Shown: positions 14,917 to 22,935 of the stretch, piece after piece
How the letters are laid out: each line of letters begins with the position of its first letter
How positions within the stretch are numbered: the stretch's first letter is position 1
Source of the DNA: an uncultured Clostridia bacterium
Lineage (GTDB): Bacteria > Bacillota > Clostridia > TANB77 > CAG-508
NCBI GenBank assembly: GCA_934141445.1
Contig: CAKPCF010000026.1
Location: forward strand, 1 to 23,062
Length of the DNA stretch: 23,062 bases
Direction: 5' to 3'
The notes under the pieces: model-generated
Database searches by the model: none
The model's input: only the letters and a program-made list of their open reading frames with translations
What the model was told of the DNA's origin: nothing
Made by a program: the position numbers and the translations under genes

Positions 14917-16101
14917 ATGAATAAAAAAACAGTTAGAGATATTGATGTAAAAGGAAAAAAAGTTTTAGTAAGATGTGACTTTAATGTTCCTTATGACGAA
15001 AATAGAGTTATAACAGATAACAGAAGAATTGTTGCTGCATTACCAACAATAAAATATTTAATTGAAAACAATGCAAAAGTTATTTTATGCTCACATTTAG
15101 GAAGACCAAAGGGAGAAGTAAAACCAGAATTTTCATTAGATATTGTTGCTACAGAACTTTCTAAATTATTAGGACAAGAAGTAGTTTTAGCAAAAGACGT
15201 TGTTGGAGAAGATGCAAAAGCAAAAGCTGAAGCATTAAAAGAGGGACAAGTTATGCTTCTTGAAAATGTTAGATTTGAACCAGGTGAAGAAAAAAATGAT
15301 GAAGAATTATCTAAAAAATTTGCTTCTTTAGCTGAAATATATGTAAATGATGCTTTTGGAACTGCACACAGAGCACATAGTTCAACAACAGGTGTTGCAA
15401 GTTTCTTACCAGCTGTATCAGGATTTTTAATTGAAAAAGAATTAAATTTCATGGGTGGAGCTTTAGAAAATCCAGAAAGACCATTTATGGCTATTTTAGG
15501 TGGAAGAAAAGTTTCAGATAAAATAGGAGTTATTGAATCTTTACTTGAAAAAGTTGATGTTTTAATGATTGGTGGAGCTATGGCTTATACATTCTTTAAA
15601 GCAATGGGATATTCAGTAGGAAATTCAATTTGTGAAGAAGATAAATTAGATTTAGCAAGAAGTTTAATGGAAAAAGCTAAAGCAAAAGGTGTTAAATTTA
15701 TGCTTCCAATAGATACAAAAGTTGGAAAAGAATTTAGCAAAGATACAGAAAGCAAAACTGTTAAATATACAGAAATCCCAGATGGTTGGGAAGGTTTTGA
15801 TATAGGAGCTGAAACAATAGCTTTATATTCTGTAGAATTAAAGAAAGCTAAAACTGTAATTTGGAATGGACCAGTTGGTTTATTTGAATTTGACCAATTT
15901 GCAATTGGAACAAATTCTATTGCTAAAATTTTATCTGAATTAGATGCTGTTACAATAGTTGGTGGTGGTGATTCAGCAGCTGCTGTTGAAAAAGCTGGAC
16001 TAGCAGATAAATTTACTCATATTTCAACAGGTGGTGGAGCTTCACTAGAATTCTTAGAAGGAAAGAAATTACCAGGAATAGAAGCATTACAAGATAAATA
16101 A
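14917..16101 (+). CDS. pgk: Phosphoglycerate kinase
   Basis: Transfers phosphate from 1,3-bisphosphoglycerate to ADP. From the ATG at 14917 the protein is 394 residues, the normal length. An ATG 12 bases earlier overlaps the GGAGGG that serves this start, so it is rejected. The substrate motif LVRCDFNVP is at 17-25, followed by SHLGRP, the nucleotide-site glycines in GGGDSAAAV, and the C-terminal STGGGASLEFLEGKKLPG. The ADP-binding segment that usually reads GGAKV reads GGRKV here; the lysine is kept but Arg replaces Ala. This is either a lineage variant or a single oddity. It sits 77 bases after gap, across a hairpin, and 17 bases before the NUDIX gene. Confidence 0.97.
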   Translation: MNKKTVRDIDVKGKKVLVRCDFNVPYDENRVITDNRRIVAALPTIKYLIENNAKVILCSHLGRPKGEVKPEFSLDIVATELSKLLGQEVVLAKDVVGEDAKAKAEALKEGQVMLLENVRFEPGEEKNDEELSKKFASLAEIYVNDAFGTAHRAHSSTTGVASFLPAVSGFLIEKELNFMGGALENPERPFMAILGGRKVSDKIGVIESLLEKVDVLMIGGAMAYTFFKAMGYSVGNSICEEDKLDLARSLMEKAKAKGVKFMLPIDTKVGKEFSKDTESKTVKYTEIPDGWEGFDIGAETIALYSVELKKAKTVIWNGPVGLFEFDQFAIGTNSIAKILSELDAVTIVGGGDSAAAVEKAGLADKFTHISTGGGASLEFLEGKKLPGIEALQDK

Positions 16102-16118
16102 AAATAAGGAAGATTTAT

Positions 16119-16727
16119 ATGGCAGAAATGATTGATATATATACAAAAGATGGAGTAAAAACAGGAACAATTTCAAAAAGAGAATATTATACAATGCAAG
16201 GAGATGTTCCTTGGATTAAATGTTGTACATGTTTTGTTGTAGATCAAGAAACTAATAAAATACTATTTGAAAAAAGGGGAAAAAGATTTTTAGACCCCGG
16301 AAAATTAGATTTATGTTCAGGTCATGTTAGAAGCAATGAATTACCTATTCAAGGAATGGTTAGAGAACTAGGTGAAGAATTACTAATAGATCAAGGTGTT
16401 GCAAGAAATGTGCAATACCTTGGAATGATTGATGTTGACTATACTAATTTAAAGGATGAAACTAATAGAAAAAATTTAAAATGCTTCGTAAGTTGCTATG
16501 CTTTAAAAGTGAGAAATCAATCAGAAGTTTCTACAGATGGTAGAGAAGCAATATCAAAGGGCTGGTTAGATTATGAAGATGCTATTGGTTTTATTTCAAA
16601 TAGTATGACAAGAATGCCTTATGAACAAGGTCTTGCTAAAAAGTATGAACAAATATTTGAAAAGTTAAGAACTTTTATGAATTTAAAACAATCAAATAGA
16701 AATGTACCACAAGAGAAAGGAGAATGA
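16119..16727 (+). CDS. NUDIX hydrolase, YfcD / isopentenyl-diphosphate-isomerase-like
   Basis: This 202-residue protein has an N-terminal YTKDGVKTGTISKREYY stretch followed by a NUDIX fold. The NUDIX box fits GX5EX7REXXEEXG-U: GHVRSNELPIQGMVRELGEE and then LLI. The layout is that of the COG1443/YfcD group, which is related to Idi. The Idi catalytic Cys normally sits directly before GH. Here the order is CSGH, so true isomerase activity is unlikely. The substrate is unknown; nucleotide-sugar or damaged nucleotide pyrophosphates are typical of the superfamily. It lies between pgk and tpiA, with AAGGAAG before its ATG and only 4 bases before the tpiA start. It is therefore co-transcribed with glycolysis, perhaps as a metabolite-repair enzyme (inference). 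Confidence 0.85.
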   Translation: MAEMIDIYTKDGVKTGTISKREYYTMQGDVPWIKCCTCFVVDQETNKILFEKRGKRFLDPGKLDLCSGHVRSNELPIQGMVRELGEELLIDQGVARNVQYLGMIDVDYTNLKDETNRKNLKCFVSCYALKVRNQSEVSTDGREAISKGWLDYEDAIGFISNSMTRMPYEQGLAKKYEQIFEKLRTFMNLKQSNRNVPQEKGE

Positions 16728-16731
16728 TTTT

Positions 16732-17487
16732 ATGCGTAGAAAAGTAATTGCAGGAAATTGGAAAATGAATATGTTACCAAATGAGGCAATTGAGTACATT
16801 CAAGCTTTTGAACCTTTAGTAAAAGACGCAAAAGCAGAAGTTATTTTATGTGTTCCATATACAGATCTATTCTATTGTTTAATGAATGCACAAAATACTA
16901 ATATAAAAATAGGAGCACAAAATGTTCATTTTGAAGAGAAAGGTGCTTATACTGGAGAAGTTTCAGCTAAAATGTTAAAATCAATTGGAGTAGAATATGT
17001 AATTATAGGACATTCTGAAAGAAGACAATATTTTGCAGAAACAGATGAAACTGTTAATAAAAAGATAAAAGCTGCGCTTGCAAATGGTCTAAAACCAATA
17101 GTTTGTGTTGGAGAAACTTTAGAACAAAGAGAAGCAGAAAAAACAGTTGAAATTATTACAAATCAAACAAAGTTAGCTTTAGAAGGATTAACTAGCGAAC
17201 AAGTAAAAGGTATAATCATAGCTTATGAACCAATTTGGGCTATTGGAACAGGAAAAACAGCTACATCAGAAGATGCTAATAATAGTATTAAAGCAATTAG
17301 AAAAGAAATTGCTAATATTTATGGAAGTGAAGTAGCTGAAGAAGTTATTATTCAATATGGTGGAAGTGTAAAATCTTCAAATGCAAAAGAATTATTTGCA
17401 TGTAGTGATATTGATGGTGGTTTAGTTGGTGGAGCTAGCTTAAAGCCAGATGAATTTTCAAAAATTGTTAAATATGACGAACAATAA
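16732..17487 (+). CDS. tpiA: Triosephosphate isomerase
   Basis: Interconverts dihydroxyacetone phosphate and glyceraldehyde-3-phosphate. The product is 251 residues from the ATG at 16732, chosen because AAAGGAG is 9 bases upstream and the family begins with RRKVIAGNWKMN. Catalytic residues are N9 and K11 (GNWKMN), H94 (IIGHSERR) and E166 (AYEPIWAIGTGKTAT). The phosphate-binding YGGSVKSSNA and the closing GGLVGGASL are present. It starts 4 bases after the NUDIX stop, so translation is probably coupled. An in-frame ATG further upstream would overlap the NUDIX gene and remove a plausible RBS spacing. Confidence 0.97.
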   Translation: MRRKVIAGNWKMNMLPNEAIEYIQAFEPLVKDAKAEVILCVPYTDLFYCLMNAQNTNIKIGAQNVHFEEKGAYTGEVSAKMLKSIGVEYVIIGHSERRQYFAETDETVNKKIKAALANGLKPIVCVGETLEQREAEKTVEIITNQTKLALEGLTSEQVKGIIIAYEPIWAIGTGKTATSEDANNSIKAIRKEIANIYGSEVAEEVIIQYGGSVKSSNAKELFACSDIDGGLVGGASLKPDEFSKIVKYDEQ

Positions 17488-17563
17488 ATAAAGTTAAAAT
17501 AGAAAAAAATAGATAATCAACTAAATTTCTAAAAATTTAAGAGAAAGTAGAAGGAGCGAGATA

Positions 17564-19093
17564 ATGGATAAAAAAACAACAATGTTGATGATTTTAGATG
17601 GTTTTGGAATCAATGAAAAAACCGAGGGAAATGCAGTTAAATTAGCTAACATACCTTATTTAAGAAATTTATTAGCAGAAAATCCAAATACAATAATTCA
17701 TACAAGTGGAAAAGATGTAGGTCTACCAGAAGGACAAATGGGAAATTCTGAAGTAGGACATACAAATATTGGGGCTGGTAGAATTGTATATCAAGATTTA
17801 GCTAAAATTACAAAATCAATAGAAGATGGAGATTTCTTTAGTAATCCAGAATTTGTTGCTGCAATTGAAAATTGTAAGAAAAACAATTCAAAATTACACA
17901 TAATGGGATTACTTTCAAATGGTGGTGTACACAGTCATAATAGACATTTATATGGTTTATTAGAACTTGCAAAAAGAAGAGATTTTGAAAATGTATTTGT
18001 ACATTGCTTTTTAGATGGTAGAGATACTCCACCTGCTTCAGCAGAAGGTTATATAACAGAGTTAGAAACTAAAATGGCTGAAAAAGGAGTTGGAAAAATA
18101 GCTTCTTTATCAGGTAGATTTTATGCAATGGATAGAGATAAGAGATGGCAAAGAGTTCAAAAAGCTTATGAAGCAGTTGCTTGTGGAAAAGGTGAAACAG
18201 CTTTAAGTGCTACACAAGCTATTGAAGAATCATATCAAAAAGAAGTTTTTGACGAATTTGTTGTACCAACAGTTATAACAAATCAAAATGGCGAACCTTT
18301 AACAACAATTGAAGAAAATGACTCTGTAATATTCTTTAATTTCAGACCAGATAGAGCAAGAGAAATTACTAGAAGTATAGTAGATCCAAATTTCGATGGA
18401 TTTGAAAGAGAATATAAGAAAACATTTTTCGTATGTATGACACCATATGATGAAACAATGCCAAATGTTCAAATTGCATTCAAAAAAGAAGAAATTAAAA
18501 ATACTTTTGGTGAATATATTAGTCAAAAAGGTTTAACACAATTAAGAATTGCTGAAACAGAAAAATATGCACATGTTACATTCTTCTTTAATGGTGGAGA
18601 AGAAAAACAATATCCAGGAGAGGATAGAATTTTAGTTCCATCACCTAAAGTTGAAACTTATGATATGAAGCCAGAAATGAGTGCTTTTGAAGTAACAGAT
18701 AAAGTTGTAGAAGCAATTGAATCTAAAAAATATGATGCTATTATTTTAAATTTTGCTAACCCTGATATGGTTGGACATACAGGAAGTATAGAAGCAGCAA
18801 TAAAAGCATTAGAAGCTATCGATAAATGCGTAAAGAAAGTGGTAGATGCAATAAATGATGTAAATGGTGTTTTACTAATCACAGCTGACCATGGAAACTG
18901 TGAGCAAATGATTGATTATAAAACAGGTGAACCTCATACAGCTCATACTACAAATCCAGTACCACTAGCAATGATTGGATTAAACAAAAAATTAAAAGAA
19001 GGTCGTTTGGCAGATTTAGCACCAACGATGTTAGATATAATGGGACTTGAAAAACCAGAAGAAATGACAGGAGAAAGTTTATTAGAAGACTAA
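17564..19093 (+). CDS. gpmI: 2,3-bisphosphoglycerate-independent phosphoglycerate mutase
   Basis: Converts 3-phosphoglycerate to 2-phosphoglycerate by a phosphoserine mechanism, using two Mn2+ ions. The 509 residues match the family. D11 in LDGFG and S62 in GQMGNSEVGHTNIG are the metal ligand and the phosphorylated nucleophile. HNRH, LDGRDTPP and RAREI line the substrate site. The second metal site is in NFANPDMVGHTG and in ITADHGNCEQM, followed by PHTAHTTNPVP. AAGGAG is 7 bases before the ATG. The gene follows tpiA after 76 bases with no clear promoter or terminator between, so it probably belongs to the same operon. Eno, often next, is absent. Confidence 0.97.
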   Translation: MDKKTTMLMILDGFGINEKTEGNAVKLANIPYLRNLLAENPNTIIHTSGKDVGLPEGQMGNSEVGHTNIGAGRIVYQDLAKITKSIEDGDFFSNPEFVAAIENCKKNNSKLHIMGLLSNGGVHSHNRHLYGLLELAKRRDFENVFVHCFLDGRDTPPASAEGYITELETKMAEKGVGKIASLSGRFYAMDRDKRWQRVQKAYEAVACGKGETALSATQAIEESYQKEVFDEFVVPTVITNQNGEPLTTIEENDSVIFFNFRPDRAREITRSIVDPNFDGFEREYKKTFFVCMTPYDETMPNVQIAFKKEEIKNTFGEYISQKGLTQLRIAETEKYAHVTFFFNGGEEKQYPGEDRILVPSPKVETYDMKPEMSAFEVTDKVVEAIESKKYDAIILNFANPDMVGHTGSIEAAIKALEAIDKCVKKVVDAINDVNGVLLITADHGNCEQMIDYKTGEPHTAHTTNPVPLAMIGLNKKLKEGRLADLAPTMLDIMGLEKPEEMTGESLLED

Positions 19094-19105
19094 TAGGAGA
19101 TTTTT

Positions 19106-19855
19106 ATGATAAGCTTACCAGAAGATAAAGTAATTTATTCAGAAATACAAAAAAAACTTTTTTATATAATTCCAGAAAAATGGGAAAGTATATATTTATA
19201 TACTTCTATTATAGATGCTCCAATTGGGAAACCGAAAGGGGAAATGTATTTCTATTATTTTCCAAAGGGAATTATAAAAAAGAAGCCTGTAAACTGCTAT
19301 GAAATTCCTAGTTTATTTGATATAGATGAAGAAGAATATTCTAAATTTATAGCAGATTTATATAATACAATAAAATCACTTCGAGATAGCTTAGTAAAGC
19401 ATAAACGAAAAGTATGGAGTAACATAATAATCTCAATAGAAAACTATCAATTTAAAATAGAATTTGGATATGAAAATCTTAATTCTTTACCTTTTGATTC
19501 TTATGAGAGACATATTATTTGGAGATATCAATATATAGACAAGGATATAGAGCTATATCAAAAAAAGGATAGACAAATTATAGAAAAGTATCAAGAATTT
19601 GTTAAGAGAAATGGTGTATTGAGAAAAGAGCAATATATTGAAGGAATATACAAACTACCTGTTAAAAATATTATCGATTATGAAAAAACTTTAACAGTTG
19701 ATGAAGCTCTTGCTCAATCATCTGTTCAGAAAAAAGCAAAACCGAAAAAGAAAATAAGTTTTGTTAAAAAGAAAAAAGAAGATATAATTGATATTGAAGA
19801 GAATGAAACTTTTAATAATCAAATTTTAAATTGGAATAATAAAAATATGAAATAA
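19106..19855 (+). CDS. YezG/DUF600-like protein with Lys-rich tail
   Basis: This 249-residue protein begins 12 bases after the gpmI stop with AGGAG at 6 bases, so it is the tail of the glycolytic operon. The N-terminal part has IIPEKWESIYLYTSI (21-35) and YFYYFPKG (48-55), and YERHIIWRYQYI is at 133-144. This pattern resembles the YezG/DUF600 family, in which the Bacillus member is the antitoxin of a polymorphic toxin. No toxin gene is adjacent. Residues from about 205 form a Lys-rich, low-complexity stretch (KKAKPKKKISFVKKKKED) and then an acidic end, which is not usual for the family. It may be an orphan immunity gene or an unrelated cytosolic protein. The assignment is by motif memory only. 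Confidence 0.6.
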   Translation: MISLPEDKVIYSEIQKKLFYIIPEKWESIYLYTSIIDAPIGKPKGEMYFYYFPKGIIKKKPVNCYEIPSLFDIDEEEYSKFIADLYNTIKSLRDSLVKHKRKVWSNIIISIENYQFKIEFGYENLNSLPFDSYERHIIWRYQYIDKDIELYQKKDRQIIEKYQEFVKRNGVLRKEQYIEGIYKLPVKNIIDYEKTLTVDEALAQSSVQKKAKPKKKISFVKKKKEDIIDIEENETFNNQILNWNNKNMK

Positions 19856-19870
19856 TGTTAATAACATTAG

Positions 19871-19908
19871 AGATGATGATTCAGAAATGAGTTGTCATCT
19901 TTTTTTTA
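19871..19908 (+). terminator. Terminator of the glycolytic operon
   Basis: AGATGATGATTC pairs with GAGTTGTCATCT (12 bp with three G-U pairs) around AGAAAT, followed by a run of eight T. It begins 15 bases after the stop of the YezG-like gene. Confidence 0.85.
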
Positions 19909-19988
19909 TAATAGAAAGAAGTTTCGCACTTACTATTAAAAACGTGGATTTTCGCATAAAATTTTTCTTTTAAAATTATTCTAATGTC

Positions 19989-20016
19989 CACTTTGATTCT
20001 ATAATATAGAAAAGTG
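19989..20016 (+). promoter_or_regulatory. Palindromic operator-like site upstream of asnB
   Basis: CACTT-TTCTAT on the left pairs with ATAGAA-AAGTG on the right across a 3-base loop, with three unpaired bases (TGA) on the left. A TATAAT (20000-20005) lies in its centre, so a protein bound here could block or tune an asnB promoter. No good -35 is found 17 bases upstream. A second candidate promoter, TTGATG-17-TATAAA (20025-20053), would leave a leader of only about 14 bases. Confidence 0.4.
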
Positions 20017-20073
20017 ATGCAACTTTGATGAAATTCTTCATATACTATATAAAAAATATAAAGGAGTTTTTGT

Positions 20074-21921
20074 ATGTGTGGAATTGTTGGAATTGTAAAT
20101 TATAGGGAAGATATTTCTAACCATTATCCAGTTTTAAGAAATATGACTAAAACATTGAAGAAGCGAGGACCAGATGAAGAAGGATTATTTTTTTCAAAAC
20201 ATGTTGATTTAGGACATAGACGATTGAGTGTTATTGACATTGAAAATGGAAAACAACCAATGAGTTTTACTTATAATGAAATTACTTATACAATTGTATA
20301 TAATGGTCAAATTTATAATACAAAAGAATTAAAAAAGGAATTAGAAGAAAAAGGATTTACTTTTAAAGGCCATTCAGATACAGAAATATTATTAAAAGCA
20401 TATGTTTTATATGGCAAAGATGTATGTAATCATCTAAATGGAATTTTTGCTTTTGCAATTTATAATGATAAAACAGAAGAGGTATTTATTGGAAGAGATC
20501 AATTTGGAATTAAGCCATTATATTATTCGAATGTAGATGGAAATTTTATATTTGCATCTGAAATAAAAGCTATTCTTGAACATCCAAAAGTGACAAGCAA
20601 ATTAGATAAAAATGGAATATCAGAATTATTTGGAATAGGACCTAGTCATTCACCAGGCTGTACACCATTTAAAGATATTTTTGAACTAGAACCAGCTAAT
20701 TTCTTGATAATCAACAAAGATGGAATTTCTAAAAAAGAATATTGGAAATTAACTACCAAAGAGCATACGGATAATTTAGAAGAAACTTGTGAAAAAATAC
20801 GATATTTAATAAATGATTCTATAAAGAAACAATTAGTTTCTGATGTACCATTGTGTACACTTTTATCTGGTGGTTTAGATTCTAGCATAATAACCGCAAT
20901 TGCAAGCAAATATTATCGCGAAAACTATGGAACTAAGCTTCATACTTTTTCAGTTGATTATAAAGATCAAGAAAAGTATTTTGTAAAAAATGATTTCCAG
21001 CCTAATACAGATAATTATTTTATTGATTTAATGGTAAATAAATTTGATACGATACATCATAAAATTGTAATTGATACACCAGAATTATTTGAGGCATTAG
21101 AATCAGCAATGATAGCAAGAGATTTTCCAGGAATGGCTGATGTAGATTCTTCATATTTGCTATTTTTTAAGAATGTAAAAAAAGAGGCAACTGTTGCTTT
21201 GTCAGGAGAATGTTCAGATGAAATTTTTGGAGGATATCCTTGGTATTTCAGAAAAGACGCATTAGATAGTAATACATTTCCATGGTCTTTAGCAATATCA
21301 GAAAGGCAAAATCTTTTATCACCAGATATTGCAAGACAGATTGATTTGAAAAATTATATTGATAAAAAATATTCAGAAAGCATTAGTAAAATTGAATTTT
21401 TACCAAATGAAAGTGAAGAAAATAAACTTGAAAGAAAGCTAATATATTTGACTTCAAATTGGTTTATGCAGACACTACTTGATAGAACCGACAGAATGTG
21501 TATGTATAATGGATTTGAGGTAAGAGTTCCATTTTGCGATATAAGAATAGTGGAATATTTATGGAATATTCCATGGGAGATGAAAGCATATAAAGGAAGA
21601 GAAAAGGGATTACTTAGATATGCAATGGAAGGAATTTTACCAGAAGAGATTATCTATAGAAAGAAAAGTCCATATCCCAAAACTCATAATCCATCATATT
21701 TGTCAATTGTAAAAAATGAACTTACCAAAATTATGAAAGATTCATCAAGTCCAATACATTCTTTGCTAAATACGAAATATATAAATGAAATTATAGAAAC
21801 AGATGGCAAGGCATTTACAAGACCATGGTTTGGACAATTGATGACTGGTCCACAGCTAATGGCATATTTAATACAGGTAAATATGTGGCTTGAAAGATAT
21901 AATCCAGAGATAGTGTTGTAA
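20074..21921 (+). CDS. asnB: Asparagine synthetase B (glutamine-hydrolysing)
   Basis: AsnB makes asparagine from aspartate, ATP and glutamine; related proteins amidate cell-wall precursors in some Firmicutes. The 615-residue protein starts with the catalytic C2 (MCGIVGIV) of the class II glutamine amidotransferase domain, with RRGPDE-like KKRGPDEEG near 29-37 and YNGQIYN at 76-82. The synthetase domain has the PP-loop SGGLDSS at 265-271 and SGECSDEIFGGYPWY near residue 375. DRTDRMCMYNGFEVRVPFCD is at about 471-490. AAGGAG is 7 bases before the ATG. It is a single gene after the glycolytic operon terminator. Free asparagine synthesis is the default; a wall-amidating role cannot be excluded. 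Confidence 0.93.
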   Translation: MCGIVGIVNYREDISNHYPVLRNMTKTLKKRGPDEEGLFFSKHVDLGHRRLSVIDIENGKQPMSFTYNEITYTIVYNGQIYNTKELKKELEEKGFTFKGHSDTEILLKAYVLYGKDVCNHLNGIFAFAIYNDKTEEVFIGRDQFGIKPLYYSNVDGNFIFASEIKAILEHPKVTSKLDKNGISELFGIGPSHSPGCTPFKDIFELEPANFLIINKDGISKKEYWKLTTKEHTDNLEETCEKIRYLINDSIKKQLVSDVPLCTLLSGGLDSSIITAIASKYYRENYGTKLHTFSVDYKDQEKYFVKNDFQPNTDNYFIDLMVNKFDTIHHKIVIDTPELFEALESAMIARDFPGMADVDSSYLLFFKNVKKEATVALSGECSDEIFGGYPWYFRKDALDSNTFPWSLAISERQNLLSPDIARQIDLKNYIDKKYSESISKIEFLPNESEENKLERKLIYLTSNWFMQTLLDRTDRMCMYNGFEVRVPFCDIRIVEYLWNIPWEMKAYKGREKGLLRYAMEGILPEEIIYRKKSPYPKTHNPSYLSIVKNELTKIMKDSSSPIHSLLNTKYINEIIETDGKAFTRPWFGQLMTGPQLMAYLIQVNMWLERYNPEIVL

Positions 21922-21936
21922 ATAAAATTGAATATA

Positions 21937-21965
21937 TTGAAAACTGCCAGAATCTGTGGTAATAT
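21937..21965 (+). promoter_or_regulatory. Candidate promoter of the last gene
   Basis: TTGAAA (21937-21942) is 17 bases from TAATAT (21960-21965), which is preceded by an extended -10 TGG. The leader would be about 100 bases. Confidence 0.45.
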
Positions 21966-21976
21966 ATCAATACCGA

Positions 21977-22031
21977 GTTTTATTTTATAATAAAACATAA
22001 CCTCTGATTAAGTACATTCTGCATTTAATCA
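21977..22031 (+). other. Two hairpins in the leader between asnB and the last gene
   Basis: GTTTTATT/AATAAAAC (21977-21996) is a perfect 8-bp stem with a 4-base loop. TGATTAA/TTAATCA (22005-22031) is a 7-bp stem with a 13-base loop. Neither has a T-run, so asnB has no clear terminator here. They may be leader structures of the next gene. Confidence 0.35.
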
Positions 22032-22070
22032 TACAAAAGTCTAAGTAATGTAAGACAGAAAGGATTAGTT

Positions 22071-22661
22071 ATGTATTATGATTTTATCAATGAAATGACC
22101 GAGGAGGAATTGCGGAATGTGATAAGAGCTCTACAAATTATGAGAGCTTTTAAGAAAGAAATTATTGTTGATGGCGAAAAAGAGATTGTCTACGAAAAGG
22201 CGGATAAAGAACTTCCTATTTCCTCTGATGTAATGGATAGAGTACAAGAACTTGCTATAAGATATCAGGGAGACTTTTTAATTCCTACTATGAATTGGGT
22301 ATTTAAAGAAGATGATTGTTCTCCTGTTAGAGAAGGATATCTTAAAAAATTAACCGAAATTACTAAACCTAAAATTATAGCTTGGGGAGTATATGAAGCA
22401 TCAAATTGTTATATTTTTGAAATTGCAAGAGTTATTCCTCAAAAAGAAGTAAAGCTTTCTAAGAGCGAATTGAAGGCATGGTGGGAAGCATGGAATCGTA
22501 ACAAGAACGAAACCAAAGTCTTTAACGAAGCAGAAGCATATGCAGAATATAGTTTTTGCGTTTTGAAAAACTATTATGGAAAAGTGAAGATTGCAGTGTA
22601 TAAAAAAGATTTAGCCAAATTTGTTGAAGCACTTGAAAGAGATCGCGATATTTTCAATTGA
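22071..22661 (+). CDS. Unrecognised 196-residue protein
   Basis: I do not recognise this protein. It starts with an ATG after GAAAGGA and begins MYYDFINEMTEEELRNVI, a helical, acidic stretch. The middle is mixed and the C-terminal part has two notable runs, KAWWEAWNRNKNE and AEYSFCVLKNYYGKVKIAVY. It ends in EALERDRDIFN. There is no signal peptide, membrane helix or metal motif, so it is probably soluble. It uses codons such as ACC, GAG, CGG, GCG and CGC more than the housekeeping genes to its left, which suggests recent arrival. It is followed by a strong terminator and then a long non-coding tract. The position fits an accessory or mobile-element gene, but nothing in the sequence proves it. 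Confidence 0.7.
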   Translation: MYYDFINEMTEEELRNVIRALQIMRAFKKEIIVDGEKEIVYEKADKELPISSDVMDRVQELAIRYQGDFLIPTMNWVFKEDDCSPVREGYLKKLTEITKPKIIAWGVYEASNCYIFEIARVIPQKEVKLSKSELKAWWEAWNRNKNETKVFNEAEAYAEYSFCVLKNYYGKVKIAVYKKDLAKFVEALERDRDIFN

Positions 22662-22698
22662 TAATACTTTTAATAATTTAATGAAAGAGGTGATGTGT

Positions 22699-22727
22699 AG
22701 CGAACAGGAGATTTCCTGTTCGCTTTT
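22699..22727 (+). terminator. Rho-independent terminator after the last gene
   Basis: AGCGAACAGGA and TCCTGTTCGCT form a perfect 11-bp stem around GATT, followed by TTT. It lies 38 bases after the stop codon. Confidence 0.85.
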
Positions 22728-22744
22728 ACTTTGAAAAATAACAG

Positions 22745-22935
22745 CTTTAAGTTATAGACTTAAAGCTCGATTAACATTTATAAAAATTCTATCATTAGTA
22801 AGCTTTGAAGTCAACTATTCTAAATCAATTTTTATAGATAATTTGAAATGAGTAAAAATATAAAAAGACACAAAAGTATAGTAAAATATACTGTTTTGTG
22901 TCTTTTTTTACTTTCTTTAAGTCTATAACTTAAAG
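22745..22935. repeat. 21-bp inverted repeat flanking a non-coding hairpin
   Basis: The 21 bases at 22745-22765 are the exact reverse complement of 22915-22935. Each copy is itself a near-palindrome (CTTTAAGT and ACTTAAAG around a 5-base centre, TATAG or CTATA). The repeats enclose about 149 non-coding bases. This could be a small non-autonomous mobile element, a pair of protein-binding sites or a structured RNA. I see no target duplication. Confidence 0.6.
22862..22909. terminator. Strong bidirectional terminator-like hairpin
   Basis: AAAAAGACACAAAA (22862-22875) pairs with TTTTGTGTCTTTTT (22894-22907), with a further inner AGTATA/TATACT stem possible. T runs follow on both strands. No plus-strand gene lies directly before it, so it probably ends a minus-strand transcript from beyond the window, a small RNA, or read-through. 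Confidence 0.7.

Noticed and set aside
14991..15452. 153-codon minus-strand ORF inside pgk
   Set aside because: It is antisense to a certain gene, has no RBS and its composition is that of a shadow frame. The same holds for minus-strand ORFs within typA, gpmI and asnB.
16119..16727. Naming the NUDIX gene idi (isopentenyl-diphosphate isomerase)
   Set aside because: The catalytic cysteine of Idi is not in register with the CSGH found here, and no isoprenoid genes are nearby.
22745..22935. CRISPR array
   Set aside because: There are only two repeat copies, they are inverted rather than direct, and no regular spacers or cas genes exist.
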